A stretch of DNA of 21,529 nt from Actinomycetota bacterium (lineage in GTDB: Bacteria > Actinomycetota > Acidimicrobiia > Acidimicrobiales > Ilumatobacteraceae), in NCBI GenBank assembly GCA_005805045.1, contig SYNW01000132.1, positions 1 through 21,529 on the forward strand. The letters run 5' to 3'. This document shows positions 7,850-20,116 of the stretch, piece after piece (within the stretch, counting starts at the first letter, position 1; each line of letters begins with the position of its first letter). Position numbers and translations under genes: made by a program. The notes below the pieces were generated by a model. It worked only from the letters and a program-made list of their open reading frames with translations. It was not told the DNA's origin and did not search any database.

Positions 7850-9269
7850 TTTTCGAGCGGTAAATCGCCTTGCCCGCTTTTGCGTCTTTATTCAGACGCT
7901 TAGAAAGATGCAGTCCCTCAAGCACGAACTCGATCGCACTTGCAACCACAGCGGCCGACTCGTCTCCATCGACCAATTCGCCGACGACCGTGCGCAAACC
8001 AGGCATCGTCTTGAGCAACTCAACATAATCGGTCGAGGCAATGTCTTCGCCCGTTTGCACAACTCTGCCTTCGACGAACTCTTCAGTGACTAGGCGAAGG
8101 TTCTCGGCAGAAATTCGCTGTTTAGCAACCTGCAGGACCGCACCACGCACGAGTTGGTCAAAAACTTGGGACTCGCGCGAATCATCAATTACATCGATTT
8201 CAATTTTCCCGGCGGTCGACGCAGCAAGCGCGTCGAGGTCAGAAACACGCGGTGCAACATCGATTTCTTTGGCTTTGAGTGCGCGTCGCATCGCGTTGGC
8301 GCACATCAATTCTTGGTTACTTGTAGTCAGACGCACGCTCACACCACTGCGCTGATTAATTTTTGTACTTGCGCGCGCCAAGTGGCTAATTGTTGCGATA
8401 ATTTCTTCCATAAAATTTGGAATTCGCACCTTGACGTTACCCACGCTTGCATTGCGTGACTCTTGACGCACAACTGCGATTTCGGTATCAATTTCTAACG
8501 GATAGTGGGTGCGAATCTGGCTACCAAAACGATCTTTAAGCGGCGTGATGATGCGACCACGATTGGTGTAGTCGTCTGGGTTCGCCGATGCGACGAGCAA
8601 AATGTCGAGTGGTAAGCGAATTTTGTAACCACGGATCTGAATGTCCCGCTCTTCAAGCACGTTCAACAAACCAACTTGAATTCTCTCTGACAGGTCTGGC
8701 AGTTCGTTGATCGCGAAAATTCCGCGATTGCATCTTGGCACCAGTCCGTAATGCAGAGTCAGTTCGTCGCTCAAGTAGCGACCCTCAGCAACTTTGATCG
8801 GGTCAACTTCACCAATTAGATCGGCAATCGAGGTATCTGGTGTCGCTAGTTTTTCGCCATATCGCGCCGAGCGATGCACCCATTCAATTGGTGTCGCTTC
8901 TCCGTTGGCCGCCAAAAGTTCACGGGCTTGACGCGAAACTGGCGCATAAGGATCGTCGTTGATTTCACTACCGGCAATTATCGGCATCCACTCATCCAAG
9001 AGATCAATCAGCGAGCGAATGATTCGTGTTTTCGCCTGACCGCGTTCGCCCAAAAAAACTATGTCGTGACCAGCCAGCAAAGCGTTTTCAACCTGCGGCA
9101 TTACAGTTTCTTCAAATCCAAGCACTCCAGAAAAAAGTTCTTGCCCGGCTGTGATTCGCGCAACGGTGTTGATGCGAATTTCTTCTTTGACGCTTCGCGA
9201 CACCCAGCCTGACTGCTTTAGTTCAGCCAAAGTTTTTGCAAGATTTGCGGGAGTTTTTGAAACGACCAT
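7839..9269 (-). CDS. AAA+ ATPase of the MoxR / magnesium chelatase ChlI type (Rv0958-like)
   Basis: This 476-residue AAA+ protein likely remodels a client together with the VWA protein, as ChlI does with ChlD and MoxR with its VWA partners. The Walker A is GERGQAKT (74-81). The Walker B reads GIFAINEL (183-190), with Asn where many relatives have Asp; the adjacent Glu is kept. Sensor 1 is ASAN (Asn230), and LKDRFG (244-249) holds a candidate arginine finger. ITAGQELFSGVLGFEETV is the usual lead-in helix. The C-terminal 200 residues are helical with SGVSVRLT. ATG 9269 has TAATCT 7 nt upstream and no Shine-Dalgarno site. True Mg-chelatase function is unlikely, since no chlorophyll gene is near. 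It is 34 bp downstream of the protease gene on the same strand. Confidence 0.87.
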   Translation of the reverse strand: MVVSKTPANLAKTLAELKQSGWVSRSVKEEIRINTVARITAGQELFSGVLGFEETVMPQVENALLAGHDIVFLGERGQAKTRIIRSLIDLLDEWMPIIAGSEINDDPYAPVSRQARELLAANGEATPIEWVHRSARYGEKLATPDTSIADLIGEVDPIKVAEGRYLSDELTLHYGLVPRCNRGIFAINELPDLSERIQVGLLNVLEERDIQIRGYKIRLPLDILLVASANPDDYTNRGRIITPLKDRFGSQIRTHYPLEIDTEIAVVRQESRNASVGNVKVRIPNFMEEIIATISHLARASTKINQRSGVSVRLTTSNQELMCANAMRRALKAKEIDVAPRVSDLDALAASTAGKIEIDVIDDSRESQVFDQLVRGAVLQVAKQRISAENLRLVTEEFVEGRVVQTGEDIASTDYVELLKTMPGLRTVVGELVDGDESAAVVASAIEFVLEGLHLSKRLNKDAKAGKAIYRSKTIS

Positions 9270-9276
9270 AAGACCG

Positions 9277-9282
9277 AGATTA
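9277..9282 (-). promoter_or_regulatory. Predicted -10 element for the AAA+ ATPase gene
   Basis: TAATCT on the minus strand, 7 nt before ATG 9269. It lies in the 34-bp gap after the protease gene and allows independent, leaderless transcription. Confidence 0.38.
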
Positions 9283-9303
9283 GTTGCAGATTACTCGAAT
9301 CGA

Positions 9304-14505
<5,202 letters not shown>

Positions 14506-14513
14506 CTTTATTT

Positions 14514-14519
14514 AACCTA
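14514..14519 (-). promoter_or_regulatory. Predicted -10 element for the double subtilase gene
   Basis: TAGGTT on the minus strand, 8 nt before ATG 14505. A TTGAGT lies 15 nt further upstream, close for a -35. No Shine-Dalgarno sequence is present. Confidence 0.38.
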
Positions 14520-14543
14520 CCCAAGCTGTGTGGTACTCAACTT

Positions 14544-14559
14544 TGAGCAAGCATGCTCA
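14544..14559. repeat. Inverted repeat in the protease-peroxiredoxin divergent region
   Basis: TGAGCA-AGCA-TGCTCA is a perfect 6-bp inverted repeat with a 4-nt spacer. It is nested inside outer arms CAACTTT (14538-14544) and AAAGTTG (14576-14582). The position between two divergent promoters suits an operator. No T-run follows, so it is not a terminator. Confidence 0.4.
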
Positions 14560-14579
14560 GATCAAAATAAACCCTAAAG

Positions 14580-14608
14580 TTGACTAAATCACTCGGGATT
14601 CAGATATC
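14580..14608 (+). promoter_or_regulatory. Candidate promoter of the peroxiredoxin gene
   Basis: A near-consensus -35, TTGACT (14580-14585), is followed after 17 nt by a weak -10, GATATC (14603-14608). It would give a leader of about 55 nt before the Shine-Dalgarno site. Confidence 0.35.
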
Positions 14609-14660
14609 GTTGTCCGCAAGCGACTAGCGAAATACAAACCCCCAAAAACACCAACTTCTA

Positions 14661-14664
14661 GGAG
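14661..14664 (+). promoter_or_regulatory. Shine-Dalgarno site of the peroxiredoxin gene
   Basis: GGAG, 7 nt before ATG 14672. It sets this gene apart from the apparently leaderless genes nearby. Confidence 0.65.
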
Positions 14665-14671
14665 TAACAAT

Positions 14672-15304
14672 ATGTCCATTCGGCTTGGCGACACTGCCCC
14701 CGACTTCGTAGCCGAAACAACTCAAGGCACGGTCAACTTTCACGAGTGGCTCGGCGACTCGTGGGGTGTGCTTTTCAGTCATCCAAAAGACTTCACACCG
14801 GTTTGCACAACCGAATTGGGTTATGTCGCAAAAATTAAACCAGAGTTTGACAAACGCAATGTCAAAGTCATCGGTCTCTCGGTTGACTCAGTCGAGTCGC
14901 ACAACAAATGGGAAGCCGACATTGCCGAAACGCAAGGCACGCCCGTTAATTTTCCGATGATTGGTGACCACGACCGCAAAGTCAGCGATCTCTACAACAT
15001 GATTCATCCAAACGCCAACGACACACTCACCGTGCGCAGCGTTTTTGTTGTCGGACCGGACAAAAAAGTAAAACTGTCGATCACCTACCCAGCATCAACT
15101 GGTCGCAACTTTGACGAAATTTTGCGTGTGATCGACTCACTGCAATTGACTGCCAAACATAAAGTTGCAACACCAGCCAACTGGCAGAATGGCCAAGACG
15201 TGATCATCGGTGGCGCAGTTTCTGACGAGGATGCAAAAAAATTATTTCCACAAGGTTGGAAGACGATTAAGAATTACCTAAGAATTCTTCCGCAGCCAAG
15301 ATAA
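14672..15304 (+). CDS. 1-Cys peroxiredoxin (Prx6 subfamily)
   Basis: This thiol peroxidase reduces H2O2 and organic hydroperoxides. It has 210 residues, the normal length for Prx6 types. FSHPKDFTPVCTTELG (35-50) contains the peroxidatic Cys45 with the conserved Pro and Thr. VIGLSVDSVESHNKW and the later SITYPASTGRNFDEILRVIDSLQ are typical of this subfamily, and the extended C-terminal arm (ATPANWQNGQDVII) is present. Cys45 is the only cysteine, so there is no internal resolving Cys and an outside reductant must resolve the sulfenate. The ATG has GGAG 7 nt upstream. It is divergent from the subtilase gene and 31 bp upstream of the ABC ATPase, which seems to have its own promoter. It is probably cytosolic, as no signal peptide is seen. 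Confidence 0.95.
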   Translation: MSIRLGDTAPDFVAETTQGTVNFHEWLGDSWGVLFSHPKDFTPVCTTELGYVAKIKPEFDKRNVKVIGLSVDSVESHNKWEADIAETQGTPVNFPMIGDHDRKVSDLYNMIHPNANDTLTVRSVFVVGPDKKVKLSITYPASTGRNFDEILRVIDSLQLTAKHKVATPANWQNGQDVIIGGAVSDEDAKKLFPQGWKTIKNYLRILPQPR

Positions 15305-15321
15305 AGGTCCTCACCTCGGCA

Positions 15322-15327
15322 TAGAAT
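15322..15327 (+). promoter_or_regulatory. Predicted -10 element for the leaderless ABC transporter operon
   Basis: TAGAAT is followed by 8 nt and then GTG 15336. There is no Shine-Dalgarno sequence in the gap after the peroxiredoxin stop. Confidence 0.42.
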
Positions 15328-15335
15328 CATCAGCC

Positions 15336-16091
15336 GTGAGTCAGACAACTCAAAAGATCGACCCACCAAACATAGCGGCGCGCGCTGATTCGGCGTCAAA
15401 AATTTATGGCAATGGCGAGAGCGAAGTTCGCGCCTTAGACAACGTCAGCGTCAGTTTTGAGCGTGGCAAATTCAGCGCGATCATGGGGCCAAGTGGCTCG
15501 GGTAAGTCAACTCTGATGCACTGCATCGCCGGATTGGATTCGCTTACCAAAGGCAAAGTATTTATCGGTGAGACTGACTTATCTGGATTGAGCGACAAAG
15601 AAATCACGAAACTGCGTCGCGAAAAAGTCGGTTTTGTATTTCAGAGTTTCAACTTGATACCGACACTGAATGCCCACGAGAACATCACCTTGCCACTTTC
15701 ACTTGGCAAGTCGAAAGGCGACAAAGACTGGATTCAACAAGTCATCGACACGATCTCGCTCAACGATCGACTCGACCATCGACCGAGCGAACTTTCTGGT
15801 GGTCAACAACAAAGAGTCGCAGTGGCTCGCGCACTCGCAACACGACCTGAAATTATTTTTGCCGACGAGCCAACCGGCAACCTTGACTCAAAATCGGGTG
15901 GCGACATTCTTAAATTTATGCGCCGTGCTGTAACTGACTTGAAACAAACCATCGTCATGGTCACTCACGACGCCGTGTCGGCCAGTTATGCCGACCGAAT
16001 TGTGTTTCTCAGCGACGGCCATGTCGCTGGCGAGATGACTAACCCGACACCCGAAAAGGTTCTCGACTACCTAAAACACTTGGGCGAATAA
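15336..16091 (+). CDS. ABC transporter ATP-binding protein, MacB/LolD type
   Basis: This is the nucleotide-binding subunit that powers the permease encoded 8 bp downstream. It has 251 residues. The Walker A is GPSGSGKST (51-59), the Q-loop is FVFQSFNL (Q103), the signature is LSGGQQQR (153-160), the Walker B is IIFADEPT (173-180) with catalytic Glu178, the D-loop is GNLDS and the switch His is H211 in VTHD. A-loop Tyr24 lies in SKIYGNGE. The LSGGQQQRVAVARAL and ADEPTGNLDS wording is characteristic of the lipoprotein/MacB group. The start is GTG 15336 with TAGAAT 8 nt upstream; about 15 residues before the domain are divergent. The substrate is unknown: in Gram-positive relatives these systems export peptides or lipids or act as mechanotransmission devices. 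Confidence 0.93.
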   Translation: MSQTTQKIDPPNIAARADSASKIYGNGESEVRALDNVSVSFERGKFSAIMGPSGSGKSTLMHCIAGLDSLTKGKVFIGETDLSGLSDKEITKLRREKVGFVFQSFNLIPTLNAHENITLPLSLGKSKGDKDWIQQVIDTISLNDRLDHRPSELSGGQQQRVAVARALATRPEIIFADEPTGNLDSKSGGDILKFMRRAVTDLKQTIVMVTHDAVSASYADRIVFLSDGHVAGEMTNPTPEKVLDYLKHLGE

Positions 16092-16099
16092 ACACTTAA

Positions 16100-18628
16100 A
16101 TGTTTCGACTTTCGCTCAAGATGACCCTTTCCCGCAGGGGGCGCTTGTTGCTCACTTCTCTGGCGATCATTCTCGGCACTTCGTTTTTGTCGGGTACGAC
16201 CATTTTTTCAGACACGATCAACAGCACTTTTGATCGACTGTTCACAGATGTTTTTCGCGATGTCGATGCATATGTTCGATCAACCGACTCGGTCGACACT
16301 GGCTTTGGCGACCAGCGCGCACCTTCGCCAATTAGTGCGCTTGAAACAATTTTTGGCGTTGAGGGTGTAAGTGCAGCCGTCGGCGATATGCAAAGTTACG
16401 CCCGAGTCATCAACAAAGACGGCAAACCACTCGGCGAAGATCAAGGCCCACCAACATTCGGTGGCATCGCCTCAGAAAGTAGCGCGGGCTTATGGAGCGT
16501 CGAAGACGGTCGCTTACCAGTTGGCCCAGAAGAAATGATGCTCGACCGCGAAACGGCGGAAAAAGGCAAGTTTGAAATTGGAGACTCAGTGCGAGTAAAC
16601 GCTCTGTCGGGCACGCGCGAGTTCACGCTGGTCGGCATCGCCAACTACGGTGATGTCTCTTCGCCGGGTGGCGCAACATTTGCATTGTTCGATCAACCCA
16701 CGGCTTCAGAGTTTTTGCTCAAGCCTGGATTTGTCGACGCGTTCTTGATTAAAGGCGACGGCACGCTCAGCGACGAAGAATTGGCTGAGGCAATCGACGC
16801 GGCGTTGCCAGCAGATGCGAAACTCGAAACACTCACCGGAGCAGAAATCACCGAAGAAACGACCAGTCAAATAAAAATAGTTCTCGGCTTTTTCACGGCG
16901 TTTCTCACGGCGTTTTCATTTATCGCGCTTGGCATCGGCTGCTTCGTCATCTACAACGTCTTTTCGATCACCGCCGCACAACGCCAACGGGAAAGTGCGT
17001 TGCTGCGCGCAATCGGCGCGAGTCGTCGCCAAGTTACAGTTTCGCTGCTGGTCGAAGCACTGATCGTTGGTCTGATCGGTTCTGTAATCGGCTTCATCAC
17101 TGGCATCGGTCTTTCTCAAGCACTAAGTGCTCTGCTTAACGCAATCGGCCTCGAAATTCCGACAAAAGGTTTAACTATCAATACAGATGCAATTGTTCAA
17201 ACCGTTTCAATCGGCACTCTGATCACGATTCTTTCGGCAATTTTGCCGGCGCTTCGCTCGGGTCGGGTGCCCCCATTGGCGGCGTTTCAAGATACTGCAC
17301 TGGACACGGTTCAAAAACTCACTCGACGAGTGGCGATCGGCCTCGTGCTGATCATCGCCGGCGCAGTTGCACTTATCGCCTCGATCAACGGTGCCAGCGT
17401 CACCATTTTGGGTCTTGGCGTGCTTGGTGTGTTCGCCGGTGTATTGGTGCTCGGCCCGGCACTTTCAAAACCAATTGCGATGTTGCTCGGCAAACCAGTT
17501 GCAATGTTGCGGGGCGTAACCGGCGCGATGTCTCAACAAAATGCCGCGCGTAACCCAAAGCGCACCGCCCGTACGGCGGCGCCAGTTCTAATCGGTGTCG
17601 CCCTGGTCACCGCCTTCACCGCACTTGCTGCCAGTGTCAAAAATGAAATTCGCGAAACAATCGGTAGTTCATTTCGCGGCGACTACGCGCTCAGCGTCAA
17701 CAGTCGTGGCTTTGGTGGCATACCAGTCAGCGTGACGGATCAAATCGATCAACTAAATGAAGTTGATCAAGCGACAGGTGTTGGTTTCATCGCCGCCAAA
17801 GTCGGTGATGAGTCACCGTTTGTCTTGGTATTCAACCCCAAGACCTCCAAAGATTTGTACGACTTAGAAATGCTGAGTGGCAAGCAAAGTGATCTGAAAA
17901 AAACTGAAATTTTGGTCGAAGCCGACAAAGCAGATGAGAAAAACCTCAAAGTCGGTTCGAGTTTGCAAGTCACTCTCGTTGACGGTCGGTCAATATTGAT
18001 GACAGTTGCCGGCACATTTAAAGATGCGTACGGCAACTATGCATTCAGCCGCGAATTATTCGAAGACTCGACGAGTCCCCTATTTGACAGTTTTGTATAC
18101 ATCAAAGTCGCCGAAGGTGTCAATGACGAAAGTGCGCGAACTGCAATCTCGGCAATTAGTTCAGATCTCGGTATTGGCACGCTTGAAAGCCGCGACGAAT
18201 ATATTGACACGCAAGCGGCACAGGTCGACCAGTTTCTGGCGCTGATTTATGGCTTGTTGTTCTTGTCGGTGATCATCGCCATCGTCGGCATCATCATCAC
18301 GCTGTTGTTGTCTGTTTTTGAACGCAAACGTGAGATTGGTTTGTTGCGCGCAGTCGGCATGACTCGCTCGCAAGTTCGCACCATGGTGCGTTGGGAGAGC
18401 GTGATTACGTCGCTATTCGGCGCGGTAACGGGCGTGGTACTCGGCATTTTGACCGGCATCGTGATCGTTGTTTCGCTCAACGAATCAGGTTTCAGCGCAT
18501 TCACATTGCCGATTGTCAACACTCTCTACATCTTGCTTGGCGCCTTTGTAATCGGCGTAATTGCTGCTGTGTTTCCTGCGTGGCGTGCGACCCGTACCGA
18601 AATTATCTCGGCAATCGCCTCAGCCTGA
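16100..18628 (+). CDS. ABC transporter permease, double FtsX/MacB type
   Basis: This 842-residue integral membrane protein is the partner of the upstream ATPase (8 bp gap, so one operon). Residues about 17-37 are the first membrane helix, followed by an extracytoplasmic MacB-type domain to about 255. A first FtsX core has helices near 258-288, 311-337 and 365-388, with QRQRESALLRAIGASRRQV as the coupling segment. Two more helices (412-455) and another at 492-512 lead to a second extracytoplasmic domain. A second FtsX core ends the protein, with FERKREIGLLRAVGMTRSQV as its matching coupling segment. That gives about ten helices in two repeats, the fused form common in Actinobacteria. No Shine-Dalgarno site is obvious, so translation may be coupled to the ATPase. 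Its last 9 bp overlap the convergent Nei-like gene. Confidence 0.92.
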   Translation: MFRLSLKMTLSRRGRLLLTSLAIILGTSFLSGTTIFSDTINSTFDRLFTDVFRDVDAYVRSTDSVDTGFGDQRAPSPISALETIFGVEGVSAAVGDMQSYARVINKDGKPLGEDQGPPTFGGIASESSAGLWSVEDGRLPVGPEEMMLDRETAEKGKFEIGDSVRVNALSGTREFTLVGIANYGDVSSPGGATFALFDQPTASEFLLKPGFVDAFLIKGDGTLSDEELAEAIDAALPADAKLETLTGAEITEETTSQIKIVLGFFTAFLTAFSFIALGIGCFVIYNVFSITAAQRQRESALLRAIGASRRQVTVSLLVEALIVGLIGSVIGFITGIGLSQALSALLNAIGLEIPTKGLTINTDAIVQTVSIGTLITILSAILPALRSGRVPPLAAFQDTALDTVQKLTRRVAIGLVLIIAGAVALIASINGASVTILGLGVLGVFAGVLVLGPALSKPIAMLLGKPVAMLRGVTGAMSQQNAARNPKRTARTAAPVLIGVALVTAFTALAASVKNEIRETIGSSFRGDYALSVNSRGFGGIPVSVTDQIDQLNEVDQATGVGFIAAKVGDESPFVLVFNPKTSKDLYDLEMLSGKQSDLKKTEILVEADKADEKNLKVGSSLQVTLVDGRSILMTVAGTFKDAYGNYAFSRELFEDSTSPLFDSFVYIKVAEGVNDESARTAISAISSDLGIGTLESRDEYIDTQAAQVDQFLALIYGLLFLSVIIAIVGIIITLLLSVFERKREIGLLRAVGMTRSQVRTMVRWESVITSLFGAVTGVVLGILTGIVIVVSLNESGFSAFTLPIVNTLYILLGAFVIGVIAAVFPAWRATRTEIISAIASA

Positions 18629-19495
18629 TTTTCGCGCGCGCTCTAATTCTGAAAGATAGATAAATTCTGCTGGATGCACACCCGGCGGGGTGTCATGCTC
18701 TGTCACATAGCGACTCGCACTTGTGCCTGCGTGGCGAGTCTGACAGTCGGCACACCAGTAAAGAACCCGATTGGCTTCACCGTGATGTGTCACGCGCACT
18801 TGACCGGTGCATCGCTGACAATTTTTGCCATGTCGACCATAAACAGCAAGCGTGCGATCTTGGGTTGCATGTTGAGATTGCAACAGCTCGCCCGCGATCG
18901 AAACAAGTTCACGACACTCGTCACGATTAAGCGAACTAACTTTGGCCCACGGATGTAGTTCGCAGGTCCATAACAATTCACAGCGAAACACATTGCCGAT
19001 ACCACGCATCACCCGTTGATCCAACAAAACTTCAGCGATCGTCGCATCGGCCTGTTGATAATCGATCATCAAATCGACACATAGTTCTAGGTCGGTTCGT
19101 GGATCTGACAAATCTGGGCCGTGTCGGCCCAGCAATGGGTGACGCCGCGGATCAAAATCGTGGTGCGTCTCAATCTCCGCAGCACCAAAACACGCGGCGA
19201 TGCAACCTTCAACTTGAATCACAACTTTTGCGAGACTATGGTTTTTTTTCTGCCAATCGGCGATGCGAAAAATTTGCCAAGAGCCGCGAATTTGCAGTTT
19301 TGTTCGCAGCACGACTCCGTCATCCCAAATGATTTCAATTTCGCGCCCGATGGCACGAACTTCTTCGATCACACTGCCAATCTTTGGGCTGAGCACAACA
19401 TCTTCTGCGACAGTCACCGAAGTCATATCTTTGCCGATCAGCGCGACGCGTAATGAGGCCGCTTGTCGTTGAGTCGCATTAAAAATTGCGAGCAT
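18620..19495 (-). CDS. Fpg/Nei-family protein lacking the catalytic N-terminal Pro-Glu
   Basis: The fold is that of formamidopyrimidine/endonuclease VIII DNA glycosylases. It has 291 residues. The helix-two-turn-helix segment is intact (DQRVMRGIGNVFR, about 159-171), as is the C-terminal zinc finger (YGRHGKNCQRC, then WCADCQ; C226, C229, C248, C251). The N-terminus reads MLAIFNATQRQA instead of MPEGDT or MPELPE, so the nucleophile Pro2 and acid Glu3 are missing, and the active-site Lys of the GKxL motif is Arg (IGREIEI). The ATG at 19495 shares its A with the TGA of the upstream gene (TGATG), which supports this start; I see no Pro-Glu codons in other frames nearby. Glycosylase/lyase chemistry is therefore doubtful; DNA binding may persist. 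Confidence 0.85.
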   Translation of the reverse strand: MLAIFNATQRQAASLRVALIGKDMTSVTVAEDVVLSPKIGSVIEEVRAIGREIEIIWDDGVVLRTKLQIRGSWQIFRIADWQKKNHSLAKVVIQVEGCIAACFGAAEIETHHDFDPRRHPLLGRHGPDLSDPRTDLELCVDLMIDYQQADATIAEVLLDQRVMRGIGNVFRCELLWTCELHPWAKVSSLNRDECRELVSIAGELLQSQHATQDRTLAVYGRHGKNCQRCTGQVRVTHHGEANRVLYWCADCQTRHAGTSASRYVTEHDTPPGVHPAEFIYLSELERARKSG

Positions 19496-20031
19496 CACGG
19501 CAAAACACCCACTGAAGCAAGCGCGAGGCGCACGAGACGATCGTGACCGCCTGTCATTTCGAGTCGCATTTCCGCGCTAATCGCTTGCAAAGGTGTATAC
19601 CAACCGAGATCAAGTGCTTGTTGCGAGGGTTGACAGTCGCCTGAAACAGGCACGACAAACGCGAGACTCACTGCATGATGTCGCGGATCATGAAAGCCGC
19701 TGATATCTGGATCCGTGAAATATTCGACGATCGTGAATGGCGCAGGCTCCGGCGGAATTTTTGGGAGAGCCATCGGTCCCAAATCTTTTTCAATATGACG
19801 CAACAGCGCTTCACGAATTCGTTCGTTGAGCAAAACGCGACCCGAGACAACTGTGCGCGAAATCGAACCGTCAGGGGCTTGTCGCAAAAGCATGCCGACA
19901 TGAGTGACGACGCCTAGTTCGTTGACCCGCACGGGAACCGCATCTACATATACGAGTGGCACTTGACCGCGCACTTGTTCAAGCTGGTTGTTATCTAACC
20001 AGTTCGTTCTAGTGTCGGTAATCTCGCTCAA
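19495..20031 (-). CDS. DUF4916 Nudix-like protein
   Basis: This 178-residue protein matches the actinobacterial DUF4916 group (recalled from family knowledge), which has a Nudix-type fold and unknown substrate. Supporting segments are VPLVYVDAVPVRV (first strands), GMLLRQAPDGSISRTVVSGRVL, HIEKDLGPMALP, PFTIVEYF, the FHDPRHHAVSLAFVVPV block, and the C-terminal TGGHDRLVRLAL. Placed against the Nudix box, the positions G, E(+6), R(+14) and G(+21) are kept, but Glu+15, +18 and +19 read His, Lys and Asp, so metal-dependent pyrophosphatase activity is uncertain. I use TTG 20031 because GGAG lies 7 nt upstream; an in-frame TTG at 20061 would be a longer form. Its stop overlaps the Nei-like start by one base, so translation is probably coupled. 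The dehydrogenase gene lies 85 bp upstream. Confidence 0.85.
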   Translation of the reverse strand: MSEITDTRTNWLDNNQLEQVRGQVPLVYVDAVPVRVNELGVVTHVGMLLRQAPDGSISRTVVSGRVLLNERIREALLRHIEKDLGPMALPKIPPEPAPFTIVEYFTDPDISGFHDPRHHAVSLAFVVPVSGDCQPSQQALDLGWYTPLQAISAEMRLEMTGGHDRLVRLALASVGVLP

Positions 20032-20038
20032 TTTGTTG

Positions 20039-20042
20039 CTCC
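20039..20042 (-). promoter_or_regulatory. Shine-Dalgarno site deciding the DUF4916 start
   Basis: GGAG on the minus strand, 7 nt before TTG 20031. It supports the shorter reading over the TTG at 20061. Confidence 0.55.
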
Positions 20043-20116
20043 AAAAACTTTTAGTTAGCAAACATTGTCTCAGATGCGCCGAAGAATTCGTGGCATCATC
20101 AACTAGCGAGGGGTTG

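Noticed and set aside
19495..19560. A frameshift hiding the normal MPEG/MPEL start of the Nei-like gene
   Set aside because: I read the other frames upstream of the ATG and found no Pro-Glu-Gly or Pro-Glu-Leu codons, and the TGATG overlap with an intact upstream gene argues against a lost N-terminus.
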